Origin: a virus
Strand: one strand, 5' to 3'
IMG/VR virus record: IMGVR_UViG_3300022745_000057
Coordinates: 1 to 44,858 of that record
Length of the DNA stretch: 44,858 nt
In this document: one piece after another, positions 35,137-43,814 of the stretch
Position numbering within the stretch: the first letter of the stretch is position 1
How the letters are laid out: each line of letters begins with the position of its first letter
The notes under the pieces: generated by a model
What the model was told of the DNA's origin: nothing
The model's input: the letters and a program-made list of their open reading frames with translations, nothing else
Database searches by the model: none
Position numbers and translations under genes: made by a program

Positions 35137-37634
35137 TGGCTGACGCCGCGACCCAGGGGCACGGGATCGAGCGCCCGGACACCGACACACTCGATCCGGC
35201 CAAGGCCGTCGTCGTGCCGAAGGAGGACGGCGGCGTCATCGTCGACTTCAACGGCGCGCAGCCCGACCCCGGCCCGGACCCGGCGCAGATGGCGTTCGAT
35301 GCCGACCTTAGCGTGCTGCTGACCGAACAGGAACTCGGGCGCACCGGCACCGATATCTGCGCGCTCACCGAAGAAGATGAGCGCTCACGCGCCGAGTGGC
35401 GTGAGTCCTACGCGCGTGGCCTCAAGCTCATGGGCCTCAATTACGAAGAGCGCACCGATCCGTGGGAAGGCGCCTGCGGCGCGTTCCATCCGATGCTGCT
35501 CGAAAGCGTCATCCGCTTCAACGCCCAGGCCATGGGCGATCTGTTCCCCGGCGCCGGCCCGATCAAGACCGAGATCATCGGCAAGATCACCGATGACAAG
35601 GAGCGGCAGGCCAAGCGCATCCAGACCGACATGAACTGGATGGCAAGCGAGAAGATCACCGGCTATCGGTCCGAAACGGACATGATGCTGTTCAACCTGC
35701 CGCTTGCCGGCACGACCTTCCGCAAGCTTTATTTCGATCCGGTGCGCGGCTATCCGGCTGCCGAATACGTGCTACCCGAGCACGTCGTCATGCCCTATAC
35801 CGCCGCCGCGCTCGACAGCACGCCGCGCTTCGCGATCATCCTGCTCAAGACACGCAACTGGATCGAGGCCAAGCAGGCGCAGGGTTTCTATCGCGACGTA
35901 CAGGTCGGCGACGGCGTCAACGTCACAACCACGATCAGCGAAGCCAAGGACAAGATCGAAGGCAAGTCCAACTCCAATACCTATAAGGACGCCCTGCACC
36001 GGCTCTATGAGAGCCACATCGACTGGTATTTCAAGGACGACCCGCTCGTCACTGATGGCCTGCCGCACCCCTATGTCATCACCGTCGACAGCGTCAGCCA
36101 CAAGGTCCTGAGCATCCGCCGCGACTGGCGTGAAGGCGACAAGGCGATGGAACGCCAGGTCAGTCTCGTCCAGCACAAGTACATGCCCGGCTTCGGCCCG
36201 TACGGCATCGGCCTCATCAACCTGCTCGGCGGCCTGACCGAGAGCGCCACCAGCATCCTCCGCCAGCTGATCGACGCCGGCACGCTGTCGAATCTGCCCG
36301 CCGGCTACAAGACCAAGAACGCCCGCGTCAAGGATGACAGCACGCCGATCGGCCCCGGCGAATGGCGCGATGTCGATGTCGGCATGGGCGAGTTGAGCAG
36401 CGCCTTCTATCCGCTGCCCTACAAGGAACCGAGCACGGTTCTCGCCGCGCTGCTCGGCCAGGTCGTCGACGAAGGTCGCCGCATCGGCTCCGTCGCCGAC
36501 ATGAAGATCACCGACATGACCGGCCAGAATATGCCGGTCGGCACGACGCTCGCCATCATCGAGCGCTCGATGAAAGTGATGAGCGCCGTCCAGCAGCGCC
36601 TCTACGAGAGCTTCAAGAACGAGTTCAAGGTTCTCGCCGAGATCATCCACGACTTCATGGGCAAGACGCCCTACCCGTTCGAACTGGACGCCCGCGACCA
36701 GACGGCGACGCGCGAGACGGATTACGACCAGAAGCGCGTGGCGGTGATCCCGGTCGCCGACCCGAACGCCACCACCATGGCGCAGCGCATCATGGTCGTC
36801 CAGGCCATCATCCAGCTGTACCAGAGTGCCCCGACGGCCGGCTGGAACGCCAAGGCGCTGTTCCGCGACGCGGTTACCGTGCTCGGGTCCGACAAGGGCG
36901 ATCTTTATTTGCCGCCCGACGAGGACGTGCAGCCCGCCGATCCGGTCACCGAGAATATGGCGCTGCTCACCGGCAAGCCGGTGCGCGCTGGCCCGATGCA
37001 GGACCACGCCGCGCACATTACCGTGCACATGGCCGCGGCGCAGGACCCCAAGATCATCCAGATGCTGACCAACAATCCGGCGGCGCCGGCCATCCAGGCC
37101 GCCGCCAGCGCGCATGTGCTCGAGCATATGGCCTTCCAGTACCGCGCCGACATGGAAGCCCAGCTCGGCGCGCCGTTGCCGCCGCCCGGCGAACCGCTGC
37201 CCGACGACGTCGAGTACAATCTGGCGAGCCTGCTCGCCAAGGCCGCCGACAAGCTGCTGCAGAAGGACACGGCCGACGCGCAGCAGAAGGAAATCCAGGC
37301 CAACCTGCAGGATCCGGTTATCCAGAACGAGACCAAGGCGCTGGAGATCAAGGCCAAGGAAGCCGACACCAAGCAGCTCAAGGTGCTCGGCGATCTCGAC
37401 GCGCGCAAGGCCGACCGCCAGCTCGACATCCTCATGACCATCTTCAAGGAGATGGCAGCGACCGAGCGCGCGACGCTCACCGCCGAGGTGCAGAAGGATT
37501 CGGAGGCCAGCGATCGTGAACTGCGCATGGCTGAAGCGGCCGCCGAACTCGGCACCGGCGTCATGGGCCAGATCGCCCAGCTGATGATCGAACGCAACAA
37601 GTCCGATATGGCCCGGAGAGCCGCGACCCCATGA
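35136..37634 (+). CDS. Portal protein
   Basis: ATG 35136 overlaps the terminase stop as TGATG. The 832-residue protein sits where a portal is expected and has matching features. An acidic N-terminus leads to DPWEGACGAFHPMLLESVIR and FNAQAMGDLFPGAG (portal wing and stem start). Later come YVLPEHVVMPYTA and YGIGLINLLGGLTESATSIL with RQLIDAGTLSNLPAGY, and a long C-terminal helical tail (about 690-832) full of Lys, Gln and Ala, as in the barrel of large portals. It forms the 12-subunit ring through which DNA is packaged. It overlaps the next gene as ATGA. Confidence 0.8.
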   Translation: MADAATQGHGIERPDTDTLDPAKAVVVPKEDGGVIVDFNGAQPDPGPDPAQMAFDADLSVLLTEQELGRTGTDICALTEEDERSRAEWRESYARGLKLMGLNYEERTDPWEGACGAFHPMLLESVIRFNAQAMGDLFPGAGPIKTEIIGKITDDKERQAKRIQTDMNWMASEKITGYRSETDMMLFNLPLAGTTFRKLYFDPVRGYPAAEYVLPEHVVMPYTAAALDSTPRFAIILLKTRNWIEAKQAQGFYRDVQVGDGVNVTTTISEAKDKIEGKSNSNTYKDALHRLYESHIDWYFKDDPLVTDGLPHPYVITVDSVSHKVLSIRRDWREGDKAMERQVSLVQHKYMPGFGPYGIGLINLLGGLTESATSILRQLIDAGTLSNLPAGYKTKNARVKDDSTPIGPGEWRDVDVGMGELSSAFYPLPYKEPSTVLAALLGQVVDEGRRIGSVADMKITDMTGQNMPVGTTLAIIERSMKVMSAVQQRLYESFKNEFKVLAEIIHDFMGKTPYPFELDARDQTATRETDYDQKRVAVIPVADPNATTMAQRIMVVQAIIQLYQSAPTAGWNAKALFRDAVTVLGSDKGDLYLPPDEDVQPADPVTENMALLTGKPVRAGPMQDHAAHITVHMAAAQDPKIIQMLTNNPAAPAIQAAASAHVLEHMAFQYRADMEAQLGAPLPPPGEPLPDDVEYNLASLLAKAADKLLQKDTADAQQKEIQANLQDPVIQNETKALEIKAKEADTKQLKVLGDLDARKADRQLDILMTIFKEMAATERATLTAEVQKDSEASDRELRMAEAAAELGTGVMGQIAQLMIERNKSDMARRAATP

Positions 37635-37864
37635 GCCTGCAGATTCGCACCCGGCTGCCCGAGACCGTCAGCGGCAGCCTGATCGCGCGCGAGGTCGCGC
37701 GCCTGCTCAACGACACCGCCGAAGAAATGTTGAGCGGCGTCCCGGTGGAGAAATACCCCTCGGCGCTGGCCCGCTATGCCATTCTCAGCCAGCTGGCCGG
37801 GTTCATCGAGGACGCGGCGCAGAAAGCGGACCCCGACGCGATGGAGACACCGCCCGACAAATAG
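37631..37864 (+). CDS. 77-aa hypothetical protein of the head module
   Basis: A 77-residue, helical protein (GSLIAREVARLLNDTAEEML, SALARYAILSQLAGFIEDAA) with an acidic, Pro-containing end. It is coupled to the portal gene (ATGA) and precedes the co-chaperonin gene by 61 bases. No family is recognised. The small helical nature could suit an assembly factor. Confidence 0.6.
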   Translation: MSLQIRTRLPETVSGSLIAREVARLLNDTAEEMLSGVPVEKYPSALARYAILSQLAGFIEDAAQKADPDAMETPPDK

Positions 37865-37925
37865 CGTAATAGTGTAACACCTCGCCAGTCCAGCGACCGG
37901 GTAAAGGCCGAGCAACAAGGAGAAC

Positions 37926-38459
37926 ATGTTGACATTGAACGACCCCCAGACCGTCGCGGAGAAATTCCCGACGCTCGCCACCGCGCCGACCCCGGTGCGG
38001 ACCAAGACGGTGAACGCCGACGGCGCCATCACCGGAGACAGTGAAGACCTCGGCGTCATGCACGCCCCGGACCCCGTCGGGCACTTCATGCTCGTCGCCC
38101 TGCCCAAGGTCGAGCTCAGCAAACTGCTCATCACGCCCGACGCCGTCACCGAGCGCGAACGCGCGGCCTCGGTCATCGGCACGGTCATCGCCCTCGGCCC
38201 CGACTGTTACAAGGACCCCGAGCCGATCGTCCCCGACATCGTTCGCCAGGCGCTCGTCGCCGGCGCGCCGGTCAGCGTCAGCCTGATCGCGCCGCGGCCG
38301 CGCTTCCCGTCCGGGCCGTGGTGCAAGGCCGGGGACACGGTGCTGTTCAGCCGCTACGCCGGCAAGCGCTTCAAGATCGAGGGCGTCGAGTTCCGCATGC
38401 TCGCCGACGACGAGATCACGGCCACCATCCCCGATGGCGCCAAGGTCGGAGGTCTCTGA
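37926..38459 (+). CDS. GroES-like co-chaperonin
   Basis: A 177-residue protein whose region 50-175 matches Cpn10/GroES. FMLVALPKVE is the first strand, RERAASVIGTVIALGPDCYK contains the usual turn with VGP replaced by LGP, and WCKAGDTVLFSRYAGKRFKI leads into GVEFRMLADDEITATI, the C-terminal roof and closing strand. A stretch at about 108-125 (VSVSLIAPRPRFPSG) lengthens it beyond the about 95 residues of host GroES, as in other phage co-chaperonins. By analogy with T4 gp31 it may cap host GroEL to fold the capsid protein; the gene lies within the head module. The start has AAGGAG seven bases upstream. Confidence 0.75.
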   Translation: MLTLNDPQTVAEKFPTLATAPTPVRTKTVNADGAITGDSEDLGVMHAPDPVGHFMLVALPKVELSKLLITPDAVTERERAASVIGTVIALGPDCYKDPEPIVPDIVRQALVAGAPVSVSLIAPRPRFPSGPWCKAGDTVLFSRYAGKRFKIEGVEFRMLADDEITATIPDGAKVGGL

Positions 38460-39493
38460 TGGCCCGCGAAAGTTTCCGCCCGACGCCGCGCGCCCGCGGC
38501 AATCTGATCGACCTGCCGACGGCCGGGTTCCCGGACCGCGCCACAGTCGATCTCGACAACAAGGATCCGTCGGCCTTCACGGTCATCGAGACGACGCCGG
38601 CCAATGAGCCAGACGCCGACGCCGACACAACGCCCGAGCCAAATGACGATGGCGGCGACGCCGCTGTTGAATCGTCCGGTGCCGGAACGCAGGTCGACCC
38701 GGCCAGCGTGCAGAAGCGCATCCATCGCCTCAAGGCGGAGACGCATAGCGAGCGCCGCGCCCGCGAAGCGGCCGAAGCCAGAGCGGCGGCCGCCGAACAG
38801 GCGGTCGCGGCGCGCGACGCGGAGGTCGCCGATCTTCGCCGCCGGCTCGAGGGCGGCACCGCCGCGCTCGCGGCCAGCATGAAGCAGGATCGCGAGAACC
38901 GTCTGGCCGACGCCGAACGCCGGCTGGCGCAGGCGCACGCCGACGGCGACTCGAGCGCCATCGCCAAGGCGACCAGCGATATCAGCCAGGCGCACGCCGA
39001 ACTGACGCAGATCGCCGCGCGCACACCGCGCCCGCAGGCCGAACAGCCGCAGGCCCAGCCCGCGCCGCAGCCACAGCCGCAGCGCCAGGCGCCGAACATC
39101 GCTCCGGCGGCGCTGGCCTGGATCGCCCACAATGACGGCTGGTGGAACAAGGACCCCGTCAAGACCAAGGTTGCGCTGTCGGTCCATGAAGCTGTCGTGG
39201 CCCGCGGCATCCCCCCTTCCTCCCCTGAGTATACCAGGGAACTGGACAAAGGCATGAAAGCCATGTATCCCGATCATATCGCCTACGGCCGCCAGGACGC
39301 AGGTAGCGACGCCAGGGACCCCACGCCCCGGCGGACGAACGTGGTGGCAGACGGATCCCGCGAAACGGGCCGTGTGACCAACCCGAACCTCGTGGAGTTG
39401 ACGTCGTCTGAACTGGCGATCGCCAAGCAGCTCAATCTTTCACCGCAGCAATATGCTGCGTCCAAAGCCAAGCTCGCACGAGGCACAGCATGA
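38459..39493 (+). CDS. Capsid scaffolding protein
   Basis: ATG 38459 overlaps the previous stop as TGATG. The 344-residue protein has the build of a scaffold. An acidic disordered N-terminal part is followed by a long coiled coil at about 85-190 (KRIHRLKAETHSERRAREAA, RDAEVADLRRRLEGG) and a Gln/Pro/Ala linker. A compact part with WIAHNDGWWNKDPVKTKVAL and a C-terminal helix, SELAIAKQLNLSPQQYAASK, completes it. Scaffolds guide major capsid assembly and leave or are cleaved later. Position between portal and capsid genes agrees. No protease gene was seen. Confidence 0.7.
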   Translation: MARESFRPTPRARGNLIDLPTAGFPDRATVDLDNKDPSAFTVIETTPANEPDADADTTPEPNDDGGDAAVESSGAGTQVDPASVQKRIHRLKAETHSERRAREAAEARAAAAEQAVAARDAEVADLRRRLEGGTAALAASMKQDRENRLADAERRLAQAHADGDSSAIAKATSDISQAHAELTQIAARTPRPQAEQPQAQPAPQPQPQRQAPNIAPAALAWIAHNDGWWNKDPVKTKVALSVHEAVVARGIPPSSPEYTRELDKGMKAMYPDHIAYGRQDAGSDARDPTPRRTNVVADGSRETGRVTNPNLVELTSSELAIAKQLNLSPQQYAASKAKLARGTA

Positions 39494-39975
39494 CCAGCGA
39501 ATACAATGACCCCTTTGCGGCGCTCACGGCGCCGTCTGTCCGGGCCCCGCGTTCGCTCGACACGCGCGCCAGCACCGAGCCCCGGCGTTCCTGGACACAG
39601 CCTTCCGTTCTTCCCGAGATCGAGCCGCGCGACGGCTGGGAACACAAGTGGGTCCGCACGGATACCTACGACAAGCCCGACAAGGCGAACTTCTCCAAGC
39701 GCTTGCGCGAGGGGTGGGAACCGATCGACGTCGCGGATTACCCGGAGTTGCAGAGCTATTCCGGCGGCAAGACCAGCGGACGCGCCGAAGTGGGCGGGCT
39801 CATCGCCTGCCGCATGCCGTCCGAGATGGTCAAGCAGCGCAGCGACCACTATCGCGGCGTCGCCAAGCAGCAGGAATCCTCGGCGGAAGAGCACTTCATG
39901 CGTGACCAGAGCGAGCTGATGAAAAAGTTCAACGAAAGCTCCCGCAAGGTAGTCTTTGGCCAGTCTGGCCGCTAA
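39490..39975 (+). CDS. 161-aa head-module protein of unknown function
   Basis: A 161-residue protein coupled to the scaffold gene (ATGA). The first 45 residues are disordered (Ala/Pro/Ser/Arg). DGWEHKWVRTDTYDKPDKAN, RLREGWEPIDVADYPEL and GLIACRMPSEMVKQRSDHYR form a small conserved-looking domain, and the C-terminus is a charged helix (AEEHFMRDQSELMKKFNESS). Similar short proteins precede the capsid gene in several phages without known function; a minor head protein or scaffold partner is possible. Confidence 0.65.
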   Translation: MTSEYNDPFAALTAPSVRAPRSLDTRASTEPRRSWTQPSVLPEIEPRDGWEHKWVRTDTYDKPDKANFSKRLREGWEPIDVADYPELQSYSGGKTSGRAEVGGLIACRMPSEMVKQRSDHYRGVAKQQESSAEEHFMRDQSELMKKFNESSRKVVFGQSGR

Positions 39976-39993
39976 CGCAACAGGAGGGTGGCG

Positions 39994-40584
39994 ATGACCA
40001 CTTCAGCCTATCCCTTCGGCATGGTTCCCGTTCAGAACCTTGCCGCCGGGTACAACACGCAGGGCTACGAGACCTTTAACATTCTCGATGGCTACACCAC
40101 GGCGATCTACTTCGGTGACGTCGTCAAGATGGCCACGACTGGCCTCATCCAGAAGGACACGGGCACGACCACGCTGACCCCGTACGGCGTCGCCGTCGGC
40201 TTCAGCTATGTCGATCCGACCTACGGCTTCTGGAACAACACCCAGTATTGGCCGGCCTCGACCACCACGGGTGTCTCCACCGGGCCGCTGCGCCCGTCGG
40301 TCAAGGTTGTCGACAATCCGAACGCCGTGTTCATGATCCAGGCCGACGCCACCGTCGATCAGACGGCTCTCGGCGCCAACGCCGCGATCGTCCAGACGGC
40401 GGGCACCTCGACCTTCGGCAAGAGCGCCAACGCGCTCAGCGCCTCGTCGATCAATACGACCGACACGCTGCCGCTGCGCATCGTCGGCATCGCCGATCTG
40501 CCGAATAACAGCTGGGGGGACACCTATCCGATCCTCCTGGTCAAGTTCAACAACCATCAGCTGACGACGCTGGCGGGTATCTAA
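39994..40584 (+). CDS. Structural protein, likely head decoration
   Basis: ATG 39994 is chosen because AGGAGG lies six bases upstream; a GTG six bases earlier is less well spaced. The 196-residue protein is rich in Thr, Ala, Gly and aromatic residues and is predicted all-beta (TTSAYPFGMVPVQNLAAGYN, LIQKDTGTTTLTPYGVAVGF, DTLPLRIVGIADLPN). Such proteins directly before the major capsid gene are commonly capsid cement or decoration proteins. There is no signal or catalytic motif. Confidence 0.65.
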   Translation: MTTSAYPFGMVPVQNLAAGYNTQGYETFNILDGYTTAIYFGDVVKMATTGLIQKDTGTTTLTPYGVAVGFSYVDPTYGFWNNTQYWPASTTTGVSTGPLRPSVKVVDNPNAVFMIQADATVDQTALGANAAIVQTAGTSTFGKSANALSASSINTTDTLPLRIVGIADLPNNSWGDTYPILLVKFNNHQLTTLAGI

Positions 40585-40600
40585 GAAAGGAGATTGAGAA

Positions 40601-41524
40601 ATGGCTGCTATTTCACGCGCTCAGCTCCTTCGTGAGCTTCTTCCCGGCCTCGATGCCCTGTTCGGTATGGAGTACAATCGCTACGAGAACGAATACGCGG
40701 AAATTTACACCGAGCATTCGTCCGAGCGGTCCTTCGAGCAGGACCAGAAGATCACCGGCTTCCAGACGGCACCGGTCAAGCAGGAAGGTTCCGCCATCCT
40801 GTTCGACACCGCCCAGGAAGGCTATACGGCGACCTACGTCATGGAGACGATCTCGATGGGCTTCGCGCTCACCGAGGAAGCCTTCGAAGACAACCTCTAC
40901 GGCAATCTGTCGGCCCGCTACTCGACGGAACTTGGCCGCGCCATGCGCAACACCAAGGAGATCAAGGCCGCGGTGCCGTTCAACACCGGCTTCACGGCGG
41001 TCGCCTCGGGTGGCTATGGCGTCGGTGACGGCGTCCAGCTGTTCTCGACCGCCCACCCGCAGGTGGCCGGCCCGACGATCGCCAACCGTCCGTCCGTCGC
41101 CGTCGACCTGAACGAGACCAGCCTCGAGGCTGCGACCATTCAGATCGCCAAGTGGACGGACGATCGCGGCAAGCTGATCAACGCGCGCGTCCGCAAGATG
41201 CTCGTGCCGGTCGACAACCAGTACGTGGCGACCCGCGTGCTCGACACTCAGCTGCAGCCGGGAACGGCCAACAACGACGTGAACGCCATCCGCGTGACCG
41301 CCGCTGTGCCGGAAGGGTTCGCCGTGAATCACTACTTCACTGATCCCGATTCTTGGTTTCTGGCCACAGACGTCCCGAACGGCGCGAAATACTTTAATCG
41401 CGTCCCGGTCTCGCAGAAGACCGACGGCGACTTCGACACGGGTAATATCCGTGTAGCTGAAAGGGAGCGTTATGCTTTTGGCTTCGCCGATTATCTCGCG
41501 ATCTGGGGTTCGCCGGGCGCCTAA
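40601..41524 (+). CDS. Major capsid protein
   Basis: A 307-residue protein with a strong ribosome site (AAAGGAG). The sequence fits the HK97-fold capsid group resembling Mu gpT. An N-terminal LLRELLPGLDALFGMEYNRY is followed by QDQKITGFQTAPVKQEGSAI, MGFALTEEAFEDNLYG (spine-helix region) and VQLFSTAHPQVAGPTIANRP. Then come GKLINARVRKMLVPVDNQYV and a C-terminal beta part with HYFTDPDSWFLATD and YAFGFADYLAIWGSPGA. It would form the head shell with the scaffold and perhaps the co-chaperonin's help. It is followed by two hairpins, including a strong terminator, consistent with high expression. Confidence 0.85.
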   Translation: MAAISRAQLLRELLPGLDALFGMEYNRYENEYAEIYTEHSSERSFEQDQKITGFQTAPVKQEGSAILFDTAQEGYTATYVMETISMGFALTEEAFEDNLYGNLSARYSTELGRAMRNTKEIKAAVPFNTGFTAVASGGYGVGDGVQLFSTAHPQVAGPTIANRPSVAVDLNETSLEAATIQIAKWTDDRGKLINARVRKMLVPVDNQYVATRVLDTQLQPGTANNDVNAIRVTAAVPEGFAVNHYFTDPDSWFLATDVPNGAKYFNRVPVSQKTDGDFDTGNIRVAERERYAFGFADYLAIWGSPGA

Positions 41525-41566
41525 CAAGTTGATATTCCTAGCTTTTCAGCTAGGGGTTATGACGGG

Positions 41567-41595
41567 AAAACCGCGCTTCGGCGCGGTTTTCTTTT
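41567..41595 (+). terminator. Terminator after the major capsid gene
   Basis: AAAACCGCGC (41567-41576), TTCG loop, perfect complement to 41590, then CTTTT. A smaller hairpin, CCTAGC-TTTTCA-GCTAGG (41537-41554), comes just before it. Together they end the capsid transcript strongly. Confidence 0.85.
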
Positions 41596-41644
41596 GCGTG
41601 GTCCCCCGTGTAAAAGTCGCCTAATGTAACAAATAAAATTCGTG

Positions 41645-41673
41645 TTGACCGCGCCACCCAGAATGTGTAAGGC
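41645..41673 (+). promoter_or_regulatory. Promoter of the endonuclease VII-like cassette
   Basis: TTGACC (41645-41650), 17 bases, then TAAGGC (41668-41673). It resembles the early leftward promoter (TTGACA-N17-TAAAGG). It lies between the capsid terminator and the gene at 41714, giving that gene independent transcription. Confidence 0.5.
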
Positions 41674-41713
41674 TCTTAGCTGTCATAACCCTCTGAGCTA
41701 GGAGAAACACAGA

Positions 41714-42631
41714 ATGATATGCGACTCATGCGGGGCGGATCGTCCCATTGCTGCGCGCGGTTTGTGCCGTACATGTTATTCGCGTTGGCAGCGAGGCGGA
41801 ACCGTCGAGTACATCCGTCCGTTGAAAGACCGCGTATGCTCTGTCGAAGGTTGCATGAACCGGGTGCATGGGCAGGGCCTGTGCAACAAGCATCTTCTCC
41901 GGTTACGCCGGACAGGCACCGTTGCCGACGGGCGGGCTTATACGCACAAAGAAAAAGACCCGGATAATTTGCGTACCACGCACGACCTCTATCCAGTGTG
42001 GGCTGAATTCGTGCGGCGTAAAAATCCCCGGCCAGTGGTCGAGGCGTGGAAAGATTTCGACACCTTTATTGCGCAAGTTGCGCCGCGTCCGGGGCGTCGA
42101 TGGCGTATCTACGGCATCGATAGAAGTGCTCCTCTTGGTCCTGATAACTATGTCTGGAAAGAATCGTCAGTGGAGAAACTTCCCGGAGAGGATGACAGCT
42201 CATACGCCGCGCGCCAGCGGGCGGCGCATCGCGCAATGTACCCACAAGCGTACAAGGATTCTAACCTTCGCCGGTCATTTGGCCCTGACTTTGGTTTCGA
42301 CCAATACGCGGTCATGGCCGACGCGCAGGACAATCGATGCGCCATCACGGGGAACCACGAAACGGCTGTCGGAAACGCCGGAGAGCGTAAGCACCTCGCG
42401 GTCGACCACGATCACGCAACGGGTAAAATCCGCCAGTTGCTGGAAGCGCGGTGCAATACCGCCATCGGCCTTCTCGATCACGATATCCAGTTACTCGCCA
42501 AAGCGATGCTCTATCTCGCCAAACACGACCCCGACAATGACGGCCAAGCCAAGATCGACGCTGCCATCGCATACCTTCAGCGCTACCCGATCGCGGGCCT
42601 TGACAAAACGGCCATCGTGCCGCAGGAATAG
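41714..42631 (+). CDS. Endonuclease VII-like HNH protein
   Basis: A 305-residue protein. The N-terminal part has two zinc-ribbon-like repeats, CDSCGADRPIAARGLCRTCY and CSVEGCMNRVHGQGLCNKH. A middle block (RWRIYGIDRSAPLGPDNYVW) resembles DNA-contact modules of phage homing nucleases. The C-terminal domain matches recombination endonuclease VII: CAITG, LAVDHDHATGKIRQLLEARC, then NTAIGLL. Compared with endonuclease VII, one Cys of each zinc pair is changed (CAITG for C-x2-C, LLEARC for C-x2-C), while the catalytic DHDH and Asn remain. It has its own promoter and terminator, so it looks like an inserted, possibly mobile gene. Confidence 0.75.
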   Translation: MICDSCGADRPIAARGLCRTCYSRWQRGGTVEYIRPLKDRVCSVEGCMNRVHGQGLCNKHLLRLRRTGTVADGRAYTHKEKDPDNLRTTHDLYPVWAEFVRRKNPRPVVEAWKDFDTFIAQVAPRPGRRWRIYGIDRSAPLGPDNYVWKESSVEKLPGEDDSSYAARQRAAHRAMYPQAYKDSNLRRSFGPDFGFDQYAVMADAQDNRCAITGNHETAVGNAGERKHLAVDHDHATGKIRQLLEARCNTAIGLLDHDIQLLAKAMLYLAKHDPDNDGQAKIDAAIAYLQRYPIAGLDKTAIVPQE

Positions 42632-42688
42632 ACGCAAGCAGGCGCCAGGGACGACCTCCTCCCCGTTCCTCATCTGCCCCGACACTTC

Positions 42689-42719
42689 GGCCCTCCCGCA
42701 AGGAGGGCCTTTCTTTTTT
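42689..42719 (+). terminator. Terminator after the endonuclease gene
   Basis: GGCCCTCC (42689-42696) pairs with GGAGGGCC (42702-42709) around CGCAA, followed by TTTCTTTTTT. A textbook intrinsic terminator that closes the cassette 41645-42719. The remaining bases up to 42813 hold only the ribosome site (AAGGAG) of the next gene. Confidence 0.85.
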
Positions 42720-42813
42720 CGCCAAGACAGCATAGGCTCACCTCATCGGCGCGCCGTGGGGTATCCAATCCCTGGCTTCTCCAGCTGCGGGCGCCCTCAA
42801 GGAGAACAGGCAA

Positions 42814-43773
42814 ATGGGCCTCACAAACTTCCCGAATGGCATCAGCTCATTCGGCCTGCCCGTCTACGGCAGCATCCAGCCGAGCGGGTCCCCCCTCGTG
42901 CAGACCGTCTTGTTTGTCGACACTGTCAACGGTGTGGACGCCGGTCCCGGCACGAGTCCGACGGCGCCGTTCGCGACGCTTACCTACGCGCTGACCCAGA
43001 TCCCGACGACGGGCCTCGGCACCTACGCGACGATCTACGTCATGCAGGGGTCGACGATCACCGTCTCGAGCGCCACCGCGCTCACCATCAGCACGGCGAA
43101 CGTGCAGATCATCGGCATGGGTTACGGCAATGAACGCCCGTTGATCAACTTCACCACGGCCAACACAGCGACGATCGCCGTCAGTGCCGACAATGTCAGC
43201 TTCCAGAATTTCCGCGTCCGTGGCGGCTTCCTGTCGATCGCGGCGGCCTTCACGCTGACCACGGCCAAGTATTTCACGCTGGTCAACAATCTGTTCTATG
43301 ACGCCAGCAGCGTCCTGAACTTCCTCAACATCGTCAAATCGACGGGCGCGGCCAACACCATCGACGGCCTCACCTGTATCAACAATCAGTGGAATGGGCT
43401 CGGCACCACGTCGGTCAACAGCTTCATCCTGACCGCCAACGATATCGACAATGCCACGGTCAACGGCAACGAGATCATCTTGGCGCGTACCGCCACGGCA
43501 GCGATCCTGATGACGGTGACAGCCGGCGTTCTGACCAACCTGACCTGCATCGGCAACAACACCATCAGTCAGCAGACGGCCGATACCGGCGGCGCGCTGA
43601 TCAACGTCGGCGGCAGTACCAGCACGGGCCTTGTGGCGTGGAATACCGTGTGCGACCTGACCACGGCAACGGACATCATCGTCACGACCACCGCGGGTGT
43701 CCGGTTCTTCAACAACTACAAGACCGGCGTGGTTGGCGCTTCGGGCTTCCTGCTCCCGGCGGCTGATTCGTGA
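42814..43773 (+). CDS. Beta-helix virion protein
   Basis: A 319-residue protein with the sequence style of a right-handed parallel beta-helix. GTSPTAPFATLTYALTQIPT (the usual lead-in of such proteins) is followed by stacked short strands rich in Thr, Asn, Ile and Gly (NVSFQNFRVRGGFLSI, FTLVNNLFYDASS, LTCINNQWNGLG, LTCIGNNTISQQ). There is no signal peptide. Beta-helix proteins in phages are tail spikes, fibres or head/neck adornments; this one lies just after the capsid gene, so an external head or adsorption-related protein is likely. Any glycan-cleaving residues cannot be assigned. Confidence 0.65.
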   Translation: MGLTNFPNGISSFGLPVYGSIQPSGSPLVQTVLFVDTVNGVDAGPGTSPTAPFATLTYALTQIPTTGLGTYATIYVMQGSTITVSSATALTISTANVQIIGMGYGNERPLINFTTANTATIAVSADNVSFQNFRVRGGFLSIAAAFTLTTAKYFTLVNNLFYDASSVLNFLNIVKSTGAANTIDGLTCINNQWNGLGTTSVNSFILTANDIDNATVNGNEIILARTATAAILMTVTAGVLTNLTCIGNNTISQQTADTGGALINVGGSTSTGLVAWNTVCDLTTATDIIVTTTAGVRFFNNYKTGVVGASGFLLPAADS

Positions 43774-43814
43774 GACAGCCTTTCCTGAAACCCTTCAACC
43801 ATTAGGAGGCCAGG

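Noticed and set aside
35772-38188. Long minus-strand frames opposite the portal and following genes
   Set aside because: Low-complexity antisense translation; the plus frame is a coherent portal protein in a late operon.
41868-43133. 421-codon plus-strand frame
   Set aside because: Shifted frame through the endonuclease VII gene and its terminator; Arg/Ser-rich shadow with no ribosome site.
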